Source: Bacteroidia bacterium | Lineage (GTDB): Bacteria > Bacteroidota > Bacteroidia > Palsa-965 | Assembly: GCA_023151315.1 (NCBI GenBank) | Contig: JAKLJE010000002.1 | Coordinates: forward strand, 1-64,000 | Reading direction: 5' to 3' | Length of the DNA: 64,000 bases | Shown: piece after piece, positions 7,682-15,566 of the stretch | Layout of the letters: each line of letters begins with the position of its first letter | How positions within the stretch are numbered: the stretch's first letter is position 1 | Position numbers and translations under genes: made by a program | Notes under the pieces: generated by a model | The model's database searches: none | What the model saw: only the letters and a program-made list of their open reading frames with translations | What the model was told of the DNA's origin: nothing

Positions 7682-9868
7682 TTATTCTATGATCAGCGGA
7701 ACCGTAGATACCGCATCACCCGTGGTTCGGATTGAATAAGTTCCTGCTGCCAATCCGCTCAAATCCAATATCAGAACGTTTTGTCCGGTTGCAACAGCAG
7801 ACTGTTGTGAGTACACCGCACGACCGGTTACGTCAAGAACTTCAACGGTTACCACTTCAGCAACTGAAGTATTGTAAACAAGGTTGAATTGACCTGATCC
7901 CGGGTTAGGATAAACGCTCACTGCGTTGGTATTTGCAGGAGTTTCAAAAACAGAAACTGTGTTGCAAGGCAATTGAGGAGTTCCGATCCACGACATATTA
8001 TCGAAATCGATATAGCATGCATAGTTTGCGCTGTCGATGAACGGGTTTCTGTTACCCTGCAATGAATCGAGGAAATCGTTTTTCGCGATTTCGCGTGCAT
8101 CAGGAAGATCCTGGTAATGCCAACGCTTCAGCAAATCCTGATCCTGACCGTACATGATGCTCGTACTGATCGGATTCGGGAATCCCCAGTTCTGGTTTGC
8201 GGTGTTGTAGCATGTGGCCATGTAGAACAGTGATCGTGCTGCATCACCTTTCTGCTCATCGCGTGGTTCAAATACAGTACGACCATTGATGTCTGTTCCG
8301 TATTTGCAGCCGAGGTAAGTGTAGTTTACGTTTACTACTTCTCCTAATGGATAGTTGCTGCGGATTGCGTTCGCATCGTTCTGGTTTGCCGGATAAAGGT
8401 TGAAATAATCACTGTATTCAGGTCCATTGGATGAAGGATAAGTAGGCATCCAGCTGTGGCAATAAGTGTGTTCGCGGCTGAACATTGTCCAAGCGAATGG
8501 CTCAGTGTACATAAACTGCTCTCCGGAATACACACACGTAACAACGCGTTGTCCGCCTGATGTATCGCGAGCCCAGAACAACGAAACCATGTAAGGGCCG
8601 TAGTTGCTGTAGAACTTGTCAGTATGAGGATTCGTCAAGGCTGTAAGGTCAGTCACGAATGTTGCCGACGCTGTGTTGATTCCATTGTAGTAGTTAGAAG
8701 GTTGCATTGATCCTGCAGCGGTAACACTTCCGTTAAGTGGATTTGCAGTCAGGTAATTTCTGAATGCACCCGGTCCGTTGTAAGGGAATACAGCGAAGAA
8801 GTAATCTTGTGAGGCGCCAACGAAGTTTGCCCAGAATGAAGTGCCTGTTCCAACGTAAGCAACTTTAGAACTTCCGATCATATCACCGATCATGTAAACC
8901 TGTCCGTCTGCAGGAGCATCAGTTACGGCAGCGTCATCTCTGCGCAGTACAATGTAACCATCCGGTGATCCGGCAGCAGCAGTGAAGTTTACCTGGAAGC
9001 GATAGGATTTTACATTGGTGAATGTAAGATTGGTTGCAGGTGAAGCCGGCTCTGTAGCAAATCCGCCCGCAGCTCCGTTGATGTTGATCACGTATGCAGG
9101 TTCATCTGCATCATCGCTGTTGATTGTCAAAGTAGCCGTGCGTGTTCCCGCTGCAGAAGGGTTGAATGTGATAGCAACAGGAGCAGTTCCGTTCGCAGCA
9201 ACAGTTGCAGGGAAAGAGTTTACAGTGAAATCTGCTGCGTTTGTTCCTGTAATTACCGCAGAACTGATGTTCAGTGTATTTGCGGTTCCGTTATTCTCCA
9301 CATCAATCTGGAATGATGTGTTTGTACTTACAGGTCCGCTTACCCAGATGTTGCCTCCTGTGATTACCGGTGAAGACGAGTAAAAGCAATCAATTTCCTG
9401 TTGAGGACCCGCAGCAGCAGCTGCAAGGTTCACATCATCCAGACCAACGTTACCGGAAACTTTCTGTGTGTAGAAGAAACGCACATAACGTGATGCTGAT
9501 TGCGGATTGTCTGTGAACTGCGTGTAAGTTGCAGATGGAAGATTGGTGGTGAAAGTACGCATGGTTGTCCATACTGTTCCGTTCACTGATTCCTGAACTT
9601 CGAATGTGCCGCCAGCAAAACTGTTACCGGCGATGTAATACGACAGAGGTCCCGGGGCTGAAGCGAACCAGATTTCCACGTAATCACCTGTTCCATCCAA
9701 TTTACAAGCCGGAGGAGTGTTGCCTGATCCGGTGTAGAACGCCGTTCCGGATGCTGTCCATCCGTTCGGATACGTGGCTGTTGTGAAACTCCATGATGTT
9801 GGCAATGTGGTTTGTGCAACCGCTGCTGTTGCAAATACTGCGAAAATAGCTGTAATCAGTTTTCTCAT
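7682..9868 (-). CDS. Secreted endonuclease I family nuclease, T9SS cargo
   Basis: 728 residues. Signal peptide (MRKLITAIFAVFATAAVAQ), an N-terminal beta domain (~20-150), a choice-of-anchor-D/Ig-like module (~165-265), a fibronectin-like stretch, and an endonuclease I core at ~400-640. The core shows REHTYCHSWMP, GCKYG, EPRDEQKGDAARSLFYM, the LLKRWHYQD region and QGNRNPFID, the pattern of PF04231 nucleases, which cut DNA and RNA nonspecifically. The C-terminus starts VYPNPGSGQF and is a type A T9SS sorting domain, so the enzyme is secreted or surface-bound. It is the last gene after the TonB receptor (47 bp gap) and is followed by a terminator. Confidence 0.9.
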   Translation of the reverse strand: MRKLITAIFAVFATAAVAQTTLPTSWSFTTATYPNGWTASGTAFYTGSGNTPPACKLDGTGDYVEIWFASAPGPLSYYIAGNSFAGGTFEVQESVNGTVWTTMRTFTTNLPSATYTQFTDNPQSASRYVRFFYTQKVSGNVGLDDVNLAAAAAGPQQEIDCFYSSSPVITGGNIWVSGPVSTNTSFQIDVENNGTANTLNISSAVITGTNAADFTVNSFPATVAANGTAPVAITFNPSAAGTRTATLTINSDDADEPAYVININGAAGGFATEPASPATNLTFTNVKSYRFQVNFTAAAGSPDGYIVLRRDDAAVTDAPADGQVYMIGDMIGSSKVAYVGTGTSFWANFVGASQDYFFAVFPYNGPGAFRNYLTANPLNGSVTAAGSMQPSNYYNGINTASATFVTDLTALTNPHTDKFYSNYGPYMVSLFWARDTSGGQRVVTCVYSGEQFMYTEPFAWTMFSREHTYCHSWMPTYPSSNGPEYSDYFNLYPANQNDANAIRSNYPLGEVVNVNYTYLGCKYGTDINGRTVFEPRDEQKGDAARSLFYMATCYNTANQNWGFPNPISTSIMYGQDQDLLKRWHYQDLPDAREIAKNDFLDSLQGNRNPFIDSANYACYIDFDNMSWIGTPQLPCNTVSVFETPANTNAVSVYPNPGSGQFNLVYNTSVAEVVTVEVLDVTGRAVYSQQSAVATGQNVLILDLSGLAAGTYSIRTTGDAVSTVPLIIE

Positions 9869-9915
9869 TTCTGTTTACCCTTCCGGCGGGATTTTTATTT
9901 ACGCTCCGGATGCGA

Positions 9916-12792
9916 TTAGAAGCTGAAGTTCATTCCTACTGTCCAACGACGCCCCATTCCCATATAAACAAGTGCCGTTGACGCATTGAACAGATTGCCG
10001 TTTTGTGCATCTGAAATATACACCGTATTCAATACATTGAAAACCGCCATGTTGAATCCAACACGAACCTGGCGATCATTTTCACCTACTTTGATATCTC
10101 GGTATTCGTAACCCGCCATCATGTCAAGCAATCCGTATGAAGGCATTTTCCAGGATTCACGATCGCGGTTACTGCCGATAATGTTTCCGTTGGAGTCGTA
10201 AACATTCGAAAGCAGAATAGGGTCGAAGCTGGAATAGTAATTTGCAAACCACGTATAACGTGCACGCATCCACAAACCTTTCACAGGACTGTAACGTGCG
10301 GACAGTGAGAATTGCGTTTGTGCAGCATCACCGATATGAACGCCCTCTGCGCTGTAATCAATCGTATCAACCAGCTCGTATGCCTGATCGTACAGATAAA
10401 CTGTTCCTGCAGAATTGTAAATCCAGTCGCCCAACGAAACCACACCTTCAACCTGCAACTGACGGAAAGGCTTCCAGTTGAAATCCAATTCTATTCCGCG
10501 CGTTGTAGTAGACAATCCGATGAGATCATAAGTGAATACATCTCCTGCAATAGTAATTGTGGGATTGAATTGAGGCGGTCTGTTTTGCCAGATCGTGTAA
10601 TACAGATTCACGTTTGCTCCGAAAAACTTGGAACGATATCCTGTCCCCAATTCAACAGCGTAAATGAATTGATTTTTAATCCCCGGATATTCTCTGTTGT
10701 TATTGTCAAACACGGTATTGAATCGCGGAGCAAGATTCATGTAACCCATGTTCACGAATGTATTGATGTGATCGTTCCAATTGTAATTTACGCCGGTTTT
10801 CACTGTGTATCCCGGGAAGTATTTCTTCTTGGTTTCTGCAAAACGTGATGCATCAGATGCCCACGCATAAGAAGTTGCATTCAACAGAGTGTAATCCTGT
10901 CCGGAAAGATTATTAATGAATGTGGTGTCGCCGCTTGTGGTAATTGTAGATCCGTTCTGAGCAACATAACCTGTGCCGTCAGGCGTAACATAAAGTACTT
11001 CATTGTAACCAACAGTCTGCGCATACACGCTGTCAGCGGTAACAATGTCTTTGCGCTTGAAATAATCCACACGCTTGTAAGATGTCATGGAGCCGGTAAC
11101 GGTGAGGAACACTGCAAAATCTTCGTGTACATATTCGCCTTGCGCAAACAATCCGCCCCAATCAACGAATCCCGTATAGTTGTATGCAATTGTATCACCA
11201 ACGCGTTTCATGGAATAACCAAGATTTCCGATTCCGTTCGGTTGATTGCGGTTGCTTCCGTCAATCATATAATCACCGCCCAACAGATCGTAAACTTTAC
11301 GATAGTGATAACCTTCATAATGACGCGCGTCAACACCGAACATGAAACTCATTTCTTTTGCCGGTTTCCATGTGAATGTTGAAATGCCTCCGTACCAGAA
11401 GTGGTTGTTCATCGACGCCTGAATATATCGCGTGGATTTGGATTCCGTTGTACTGTAAAGCGCATCAATGTTTGAAACGTTGGAATTGTAGTATTGCGTA
11501 TAGTTCAGTAATCCGGTTGTGGTGTCGCGATTCAACGTAGAGTTGGTTGATGTTCCGCCTCCGTTACCCAGTGAAAGGTACAGAACGGTTGACCAGGAAA
11601 TCTCCGGTTTCGGATTCCAGAAGTGAGAGAAATTGAATTGAGGTTTGTGATAGAAATTGATACGTTCGTTCTGCTCTCCGGTTTGACCGTCAGTAAAGTT
11701 TACGTAACCCCAATGCGAATTGTAACGGAGTCCGCGTTCACCCTGCGTAAGTGTTGTATATCCTGTGCCTGCGGAGTATAAAGAATCTACGTTAATGCCT
11801 AGTTTTTCTGCGTACTCGCGATCATAAATTCCCACAGGAATACGGAATGAACGTTGTCCGTGCTGTTGCGGTGCACCGTTAGCACCCAATGAAAACAGGT
11901 GATTTCCTGTGCGACGTTGAATCTTGATAAAATACGACCATGCATCTACCCATGTCTGATCCACCCAACCTTGTCCGGTTTTCCGCGAACCTGCCATTGT
12001 AATGCCCCAGCCGTTTCCGAATTCTCCGGAGTTGAAACCGAAAGAGAGTTTGCTCGCTCCGTTGTTTCCGTATTCAGTTCTGAATCCGAATGATTTTTTC
12101 TGATCGATCCCGCGAGTCAGAATGTTGATTGTACCACCAACAGAAGGAAGTGCTAAACGCGAAGCTCCCAAACCGCGCTGTACCTGCATCGTACGGGTTA
12201 CATCTCCGAGTCCGTCCCAGTTACTCCAGAAAACAGCTCCGTTTTCCATGTCGTTTACCGGAACACCGTCAACCATAACCGCAACGCTGCGTTGGTCAAC
12301 TCCGCGAATGTTTACACGCGAATCACCTGATCCTCCACCTTGTTCGGTTGCATAAGCACCAGGAGTGGAGTTAATGAGCATTGTGATATCGCGGTTGCCG
12401 CCTTCTTCTTTAATTTTCAATTCCCCGATGTTGGAGAATGCAACCGGAGTTTTACGATCGATAGCAACATCAGCAACAATTTCCACTTCTTTCAGTGTTG
12501 CATTGGTTGCTTTAAGATCCAGTACCACAGGTTTACCGGCTACAGTAAGTATAACCGGATTGTGTGTGTATCCAAGAATTTTAACCTGAATACTGTGCAC
12601 TCCGTCTTTCAGTACCAACTTGTAGTTTCCGTCAAGATCAGTAGTTGTAACAGTCTTACCGGAATCAGCAACAACAACAGCACCAATCAAAGGTTCTCCG
12701 TTATTGTCGTCTGTAACTTTACCGGTAACCGCGTGTTGTGCGAAGCCGGTCAGCGACAACAGTATTGCAAACAGAGTGATATATCGTTTCAT
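9916..12792 (-). CDS. TonB-dependent outer-membrane receptor
   Basis: 958 residues. Signal peptide (MKRYITLFAILLSLTGFAQ), CarboxypepD_reg-like beta-sandwich (~20-105, GKVTDDNNGEPLIGAVV), plug domain (~125-235; VNIRGVDQRSVAVMVDGVPV), then a long beta-barrel ending in aromatic F (WTVGMNFSF). No SusD-like gene is adjacent, so it is not a canonical Sus pair. It lies between a lamin-tail secreted protein and a secreted nuclease on the same strand. Oligonucleotides, nucleosides or phosphate esters are therefore plausible ligands, but that is inference. A terminator-like hairpin ends 11 nt before its ATG. Confidence 0.92.
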   Translation of the reverse strand: MKRYITLFAILLSLTGFAQHAVTGKVTDDNNGEPLIGAVVVADSGKTVTTTDLDGNYKLVLKDGVHSIQVKILGYTHNPVILTVAGKPVVLDLKATNATLKEVEIVADVAIDRKTPVAFSNIGELKIKEEGGNRDITMLINSTPGAYATEQGGGSGDSRVNIRGVDQRSVAVMVDGVPVNDMENGAVFWSNWDGLGDVTRTMQVQRGLGASRLALPSVGGTINILTRGIDQKKSFGFRTEYGNNGASKLSFGFNSGEFGNGWGITMAGSRKTGQGWVDQTWVDAWSYFIKIQRRTGNHLFSLGANGAPQQHGQRSFRIPVGIYDREYAEKLGINVDSLYSAGTGYTTLTQGERGLRYNSHWGYVNFTDGQTGEQNERINFYHKPQFNFSHFWNPKPEISWSTVLYLSLGNGGGTSTNSTLNRDTTTGLLNYTQYYNSNVSNIDALYSTTESKSTRYIQASMNNHFWYGGISTFTWKPAKEMSFMFGVDARHYEGYHYRKVYDLLGGDYMIDGSNRNQPNGIGNLGYSMKRVGDTIAYNYTGFVDWGGLFAQGEYVHEDFAVFLTVTGSMTSYKRVDYFKRKDIVTADSVYAQTVGYNEVLYVTPDGTGYVAQNGSTITTSGDTTFINNLSGQDYTLLNATSYAWASDASRFAETKKKYFPGYTVKTGVNYNWNDHINTFVNMGYMNLAPRFNTVFDNNNREYPGIKNQFIYAVELGTGYRSKFFGANVNLYYTIWQNRPPQFNPTITIAGDVFTYDLIGLSTTTRGIELDFNWKPFRQLQVEGVVSLGDWIYNSAGTVYLYDQAYELVDTIDYSAEGVHIGDAAQTQFSLSARYSPVKGLWMRARYTWFANYYSSFDPILLSNVYDSNGNIIGSNRDRESWKMPSYGLLDMMAGYEYRDIKVGENDRQVRVGFNMAVFNVLNTVYISDAQNGNLFNASTALVYMGMGRRWTVGMNFSF

Positions 12793-12802
12793 TTGAATTC
12801 AG

Positions 12803-12835
12803 AAAAAAATGCTGATGAGAGTGTCATCAGCATTT
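12803..12835 (-). terminator. Terminator or attenuator between lamin-tail and TonB receptor genes
   Basis: AAATGCTGATGA and TCATCAGCATTT form a perfect 12-bp stem with a 4-nt loop. On the minus strand it is followed by a run of seven T. It lies 23 bp after the stop at 12859 and only 11 bp before the TonB receptor ATG (12792). Confidence 0.8.
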
Positions 12836-12858
12836 ATGCCATACATGATACATTGATT

Positions 12859-13785
12859 TTAACGAAGCGTGATTCGTGAAACCTGCGCCTGACCATTTGC
12901 AGTCAGAACCTGTACCATGTACATGCCGCCCGGCATATTATTGAGATTGATTTGTGTGTTGTGTGTCTGCGATGCAGATGTGTAGTTCTGCGAATAAACA
13001 AGCTCTCCGAGTGTATTGTAAACTTCAATAACGGAAATTGCTTCAGTTGAATTCACATTTACAACATCAGTTGCAGGATTCGGGTAAACAGAAACATTTG
13101 CAGCTTCTGCGTTTTCCTGAATTCCGATAGTGCTGCAATCACAAGTATGTGTGCCCAAACCTGTCCAGGTATTATTTGGCAATGAATCCCATTCTGCCAT
13201 TACATTGAATGCGGTTGGGTTGACAGTAACACCTTGAGTAACCGTTGGCTTACGCTGTAGTGTGTGATTTGAAGTAATCCATGCTCCTTGCGCATCTGTA
13301 TAAGGGAATACATCGGTCCAGGCAGTGCCCGGATCTTCGCCGATTTTACCGAAGATGTCGAGACGAGCATAAGGAGAAATACGGATCAGTGCGAGTGCAT
13401 CATCACCGTTCATAAACATTACTGCAGTTCCATTAGAGTAAGGTGCAGGTCCGAGTTGATCAGCAAGTGCCATCAGGGCAGAATCGCAATATGCGTTCTG
13501 TGCGTCCGGAGTTGCCTGACCGTTAGTAATTACCCAAACATCATGAGATGCAAGAGTTCCTGTGAGCGGAAAGCTGTCAACACCTACTGCAGATCCGTTG
13601 CTGTAACGGACCAGGCGATAGTTGCTGAGGTTAATTGGGTTTGCAGTAGGATTGTAAATCTCAAGCGCTTTGTTGTGGGAAGAACCCTCAACATATTCAG
13701 AGATAAAAAGATCAGTGCAGCCGGTTTGAGCCTGCAGAGTGAGGCCGACAGCAAGAACCATTGAAGAAAGTAGAACCTTTTTCAT
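12859..13785 (-). CDS. Secreted lamin-tail domain protein, T9SS cargo
   Basis: 308 residues. Signal peptide (MKKVLLSSMVLAVGLTLQAQ), then a lamin-tail domain (~22-200) recognised by LFISEYVEGSSHNKALEIYNP, LSNYRLVRYSNG and a downstream GDDALALI. The C-terminal ~80 residues begin VYPNPATDVV and form a T9SS type A sorting domain. Bacterial lamin-tail domains are often found with secreted nucleases and phosphoesterases. Here the TonB receptor and endonuclease I follow on the same strand, so it is probably the first gene of that operon. No catalytic domain is present, so a nucleic-acid or ligand-binding surface role is the best guess. Confidence 0.85.
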   Translation of the reverse strand: MKKVLLSSMVLAVGLTLQAQTGCTDLFISEYVEGSSHNKALEIYNPTANPINLSNYRLVRYSNGSAVGVDSFPLTGTLASHDVWVITNGQATPDAQNAYCDSALMALADQLGPAPYSNGTAVMFMNGDDALALIRISPYARLDIFGKIGEDPGTAWTDVFPYTDAQGAWITSNHTLQRKPTVTQGVTVNPTAFNVMAEWDSLPNNTWTGLGTHTCDCSTIGIQENAEAANVSVYPNPATDVVNVNSTEAISVIEVYNTLGELVYSQNYTSASQTHNTQINLNNMPGGMYMVQVLTANGQAQVSRITLR

Positions 13786-13854
13786 GCGTGTGTAATTAAT
13801 TCAGAAGAATGATCTTCTATTGTTTGTGTTATGTGTTTCCTGTTCCGAACTCAG

Positions 13855-13873
13855 CATATTTCAACGAAATATG
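13855..13873 (-). repeat. Perfect inverted repeat in the lamin-tail gene leader
   Basis: Two 8-bp arms, CATATTTC and GAAATATG, around a 3-nt spacer. It is either an RNA hairpin in the leader or an operator; the sequence alone does not decide. Confidence 0.6.
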
Positions 13874-13946
13874 TAGAGTTTACCTGAAGCGGTTTCGGAC
13901 AATTGCAGAGTCGCAATTCCTGAAGGATGTTCACTTCAATTCTGTG

Positions 13947-13954
13947 CAAATGTA
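13947..13954 (-). promoter_or_regulatory. -7 element TACATTTG for the lamin-tail/TonB/nuclease unit
   Basis: Exact TAnnTTTG match on the minus strand about 160 bp upstream of the ATG at 13785. Confidence 0.5.
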
Positions 13955-14161
13955 GCTCAATTTTCTGTACGTCAGATTACCCGGTTTTATCGAATTGTTG
14001 CGATTTGGTTTTTTCACGGTTAAATGAGAAATAGCACGCCTACACTGCTTATTGAATCTTCGTAAAGCGCTGATATTCAGAATTTAGTGCTTCTGCGGAA
14101 TTCGCACCGACAAATTTGCAGGTTGAAAAAATGTCAATAAAACTTATGCAAAACGGAATGT

Positions 14162-14362
14162 TCAGGCGTTCGTTAAGATCGTAACGTTTATTGCCGCGGG
14201 ACCGCGCTTTTCTTCTTTGATTTCAAACGTTACCTTATCGCCTTCATTTATAGTGCCGTTCACATCCTTAATATGAACGTAGTATTCAGTTCCGGTTTCT
14301 GTTTCGCGGATAAAGCCGAATTTGCTTTTACGATTAAAGAATTTAACGATTCCCTTTTTCAT
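14162..14362 (-). CDS. Cold-shock domain protein (CspA family)
   Basis: 66 residues from the ATG at 14362 (MKKGIVKFFNRKSKFGFI). A longer in-frame start at 14413 would cross the promoter element at 14375-14382. It has both RNA-binding motifs in the usual form, KSKFGFI and YYVHIKD (the latter as RNP2 V-H), and a Gly-Pro-Ala near the end. Family members bind single-stranded RNA/DNA and melt mRNA secondary structure, in cold or routinely. Single gene, divergent from the deoxyhypusine-synthase-like gene. Confidence 0.93.
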   Translation of the reverse strand: MKKGIVKFFNRKSKFGFIRETETGTEYYVHIKDVNGTINEGDKVTFEIKEEKRGPAAINVTILTNA

Positions 14363-14374
14363 ATATGAGCATAA

Positions 14375-14382
14375 CGAAGGTA
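14375..14382 (-). promoter_or_regulatory. -7 element TACCTTCG for the cold-shock gene
   Basis: Seven of eight matches to TAnnTTTG on the minus strand. A GTTG lies 21 bp further upstream as a possible -33 box. Confidence 0.45.
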
Positions 14383-14426
14383 GTGAAGACGCCGACAAAT
14401 CCGCAACTTTCATTCCAATATTGCCT

Positions 14427-14434
14427 TACATTTG
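14427..14434 (+). promoter_or_regulatory. -7 element TACATTTG for the deoxyhypusine-synthase-like gene
   Basis: Exact TAnnTTTG match, 38 bp upstream of the ATG at 14473. Confidence 0.6.
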
Positions 14435-14472
14435 CGCAGATTTTAAAATAACGACACATAAACACAACAGTC

Positions 14473-15447
14473 ATGAATAAAGGTCCTGTTTCACAATTTA
14501 TTGAACACCACTATCGTCACTTCAACGCAGCGGCATTAAAAGATGCGGCTAAAGGATACGAAACTCATTTGCTTGAAGGCGGCAAGATGCTGGTTTCGCT
14601 GGCGGGTGCAATGAGTACTGCAGAGCTTGGTGTTTCACTTGCTGAAATGATTCGTCAGGATAAAATTGCCATCATTTCCTGTACAGGAGCAAACCTTGAA
14701 GAGGATCTGATGAATCTCGTAGCGCATTCGCATTACCGCCGCATTCCGAATTACCGCGATCTTACTCCTCAACAGGAATGGGAATTGCTGGAGAACGGAA
14801 TGAATCGCGTAACGGATACATGTATTCCTGAAGAAGAAGCATTCCGTCGCTTGCAGAAACATATTTATGAATTATGGAAAGATGCTGACACGAAAGGTGA
14901 GCGTTATTTTCCGCATGAGTTCATGTACAAAATGATCAACAGTGGTGTGCTGAAGCAGTACTATGAAATCGATCCTAAGAATTCATGGATGATTGCTGCT
15001 GCAGAAAAGAACCTCCCGATCATTGTTCCGGGTTGGGAAGATTCCACCATGGGCAACATCTTCGCTTCTTATGTTATCAAGAATGAATTGAAGGCTACAA
15101 CCATGAAGAGTGGTATTGAGTACATGGTTTGGCTGAGCGATTGGTACAGAAAGAATTCTTCCGGAAAAGGAGTTGGATTCTTCCAGATCGGCGGCGGCAT
15201 TGCAGGAGATTTCCCTATCTGCGTTGTTCCGATGATGTATCAGGATCTCGAATGGCACGATGTTCCTTTCTGGTCGTACTTCTGCCAGATTTCCGACTCA
15301 ACAACATCTTACGGATCTTATTCAGGTGCTGTTCCGAACGAGAAAATCACTTGGGGAAAACTCGACATCAATACACCGAAATTCATTGTGGAATCAGACG
15401 CCACGATTTGTGCGCCGCTGATATTTGCATGGATACTTGGATGGTAA
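14473..15447 (+). CDS. Deoxyhypusine synthase-family protein
   Basis: 324 residues across the whole deoxyhypusine synthase fold. Recognisable parts include LVSLAGAMSTAELGVSLAEM, SCTGANLEEDLMN, GGGIAGDFPI, SGAVPNEKITWGK and SDATICAPLIFAW. The Lys in TWGK (residue 296) corresponds to the enzyme-imine lysine in the SWGK motif of eukaryotic enzymes, and NAD-binding Gly-rich segments are kept. In eukaryotes and archaea this family transfers the aminobutyl group of spermidine to eIF5A. Bacteria lack eIF5A, and some members make homospermidine or similar polyamines. The substrate here is unknown. It is monocistronic, with its own promoter and a strong terminator. Confidence 0.9.
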   Translation: MNKGPVSQFIEHHYRHFNAAALKDAAKGYETHLLEGGKMLVSLAGAMSTAELGVSLAEMIRQDKIAIISCTGANLEEDLMNLVAHSHYRRIPNYRDLTPQQEWELLENGMNRVTDTCIPEEEAFRRLQKHIYELWKDADTKGERYFPHEFMYKMINSGVLKQYYEIDPKNSWMIAAAEKNLPIIVPGWEDSTMGNIFASYVIKNELKATTMKSGIEYMVWLSDWYRKNSSGKGVGFFQIGGGIAGDFPICVVPMMYQDLEWHDVPFWSYFCQISDSTTSYGSYSGAVPNEKITWGKLDINTPKFIVESDATICAPLIFAWILGW

Positions 15448-15452
15448 TTCTC

Positions 15453-15484
15453 AAAAGGCTGCTGAAAGGCAGCCTTTTTTTATA
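15453..15484 (+). terminator. Intrinsic terminator of the deoxyhypusine-synthase-like gene
   Basis: AAAGGCTGC / GCAGCCTTT forms a perfect 9-bp stem with loop TGAAAG, followed by a T tract, a few bases after the stop at 15447. Confidence 0.9.
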
Positions 15485-15510
15485 TCCGGCTGTTACGGAC
15501 ATGCAGTTGA

Positions 15511-15542
15511 TTTGAATAGCGACTTAGTTCGGATTACATTGC
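15511..15542 (+). promoter_or_regulatory. Promoter TTTG-N20-TACATTGC for the secreted protein at 15567
   Basis: A -33 TTTG (15511-15514) is spaced 20 bp from TACATTGC (15535-15542), both close to the Bacteroidota consensus. Confidence 0.55.
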
Positions 15543-15566
15543 AAAGAAATCATTCGCAAAAAATCC

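Larger units (their letters stand above)
13786..14161. other. 376-bp intergenic region with promoter and structured leader of the lamin-tail gene
   Basis: No coding sequence seen. On the minus strand it holds a perfect TACATTTG (13947-13954) followed by a ~155-nt leader. That leader contains two inverted repeats: AATTGC-N6-GCAATT (13901-13918) and CATATTTC-AAC-GAAATATG (13855-13873). The part from 13955 to 14161, next to the cold-shock gene stop, shows nothing further. Confidence 0.6.

Noticed and set aside
9015-9383. 122-codon Ala/Val-rich frame opposite the endonuclease I gene
   Set aside because: It resembles a membrane or secreted segment by composition only, and reads through the repeat-like beta module of the real gene.
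10312-10848. 178-codon frame opposite the TonB receptor
   Set aside because: Antisense shadow rich in Cys, Arg and His with no recognisable features.
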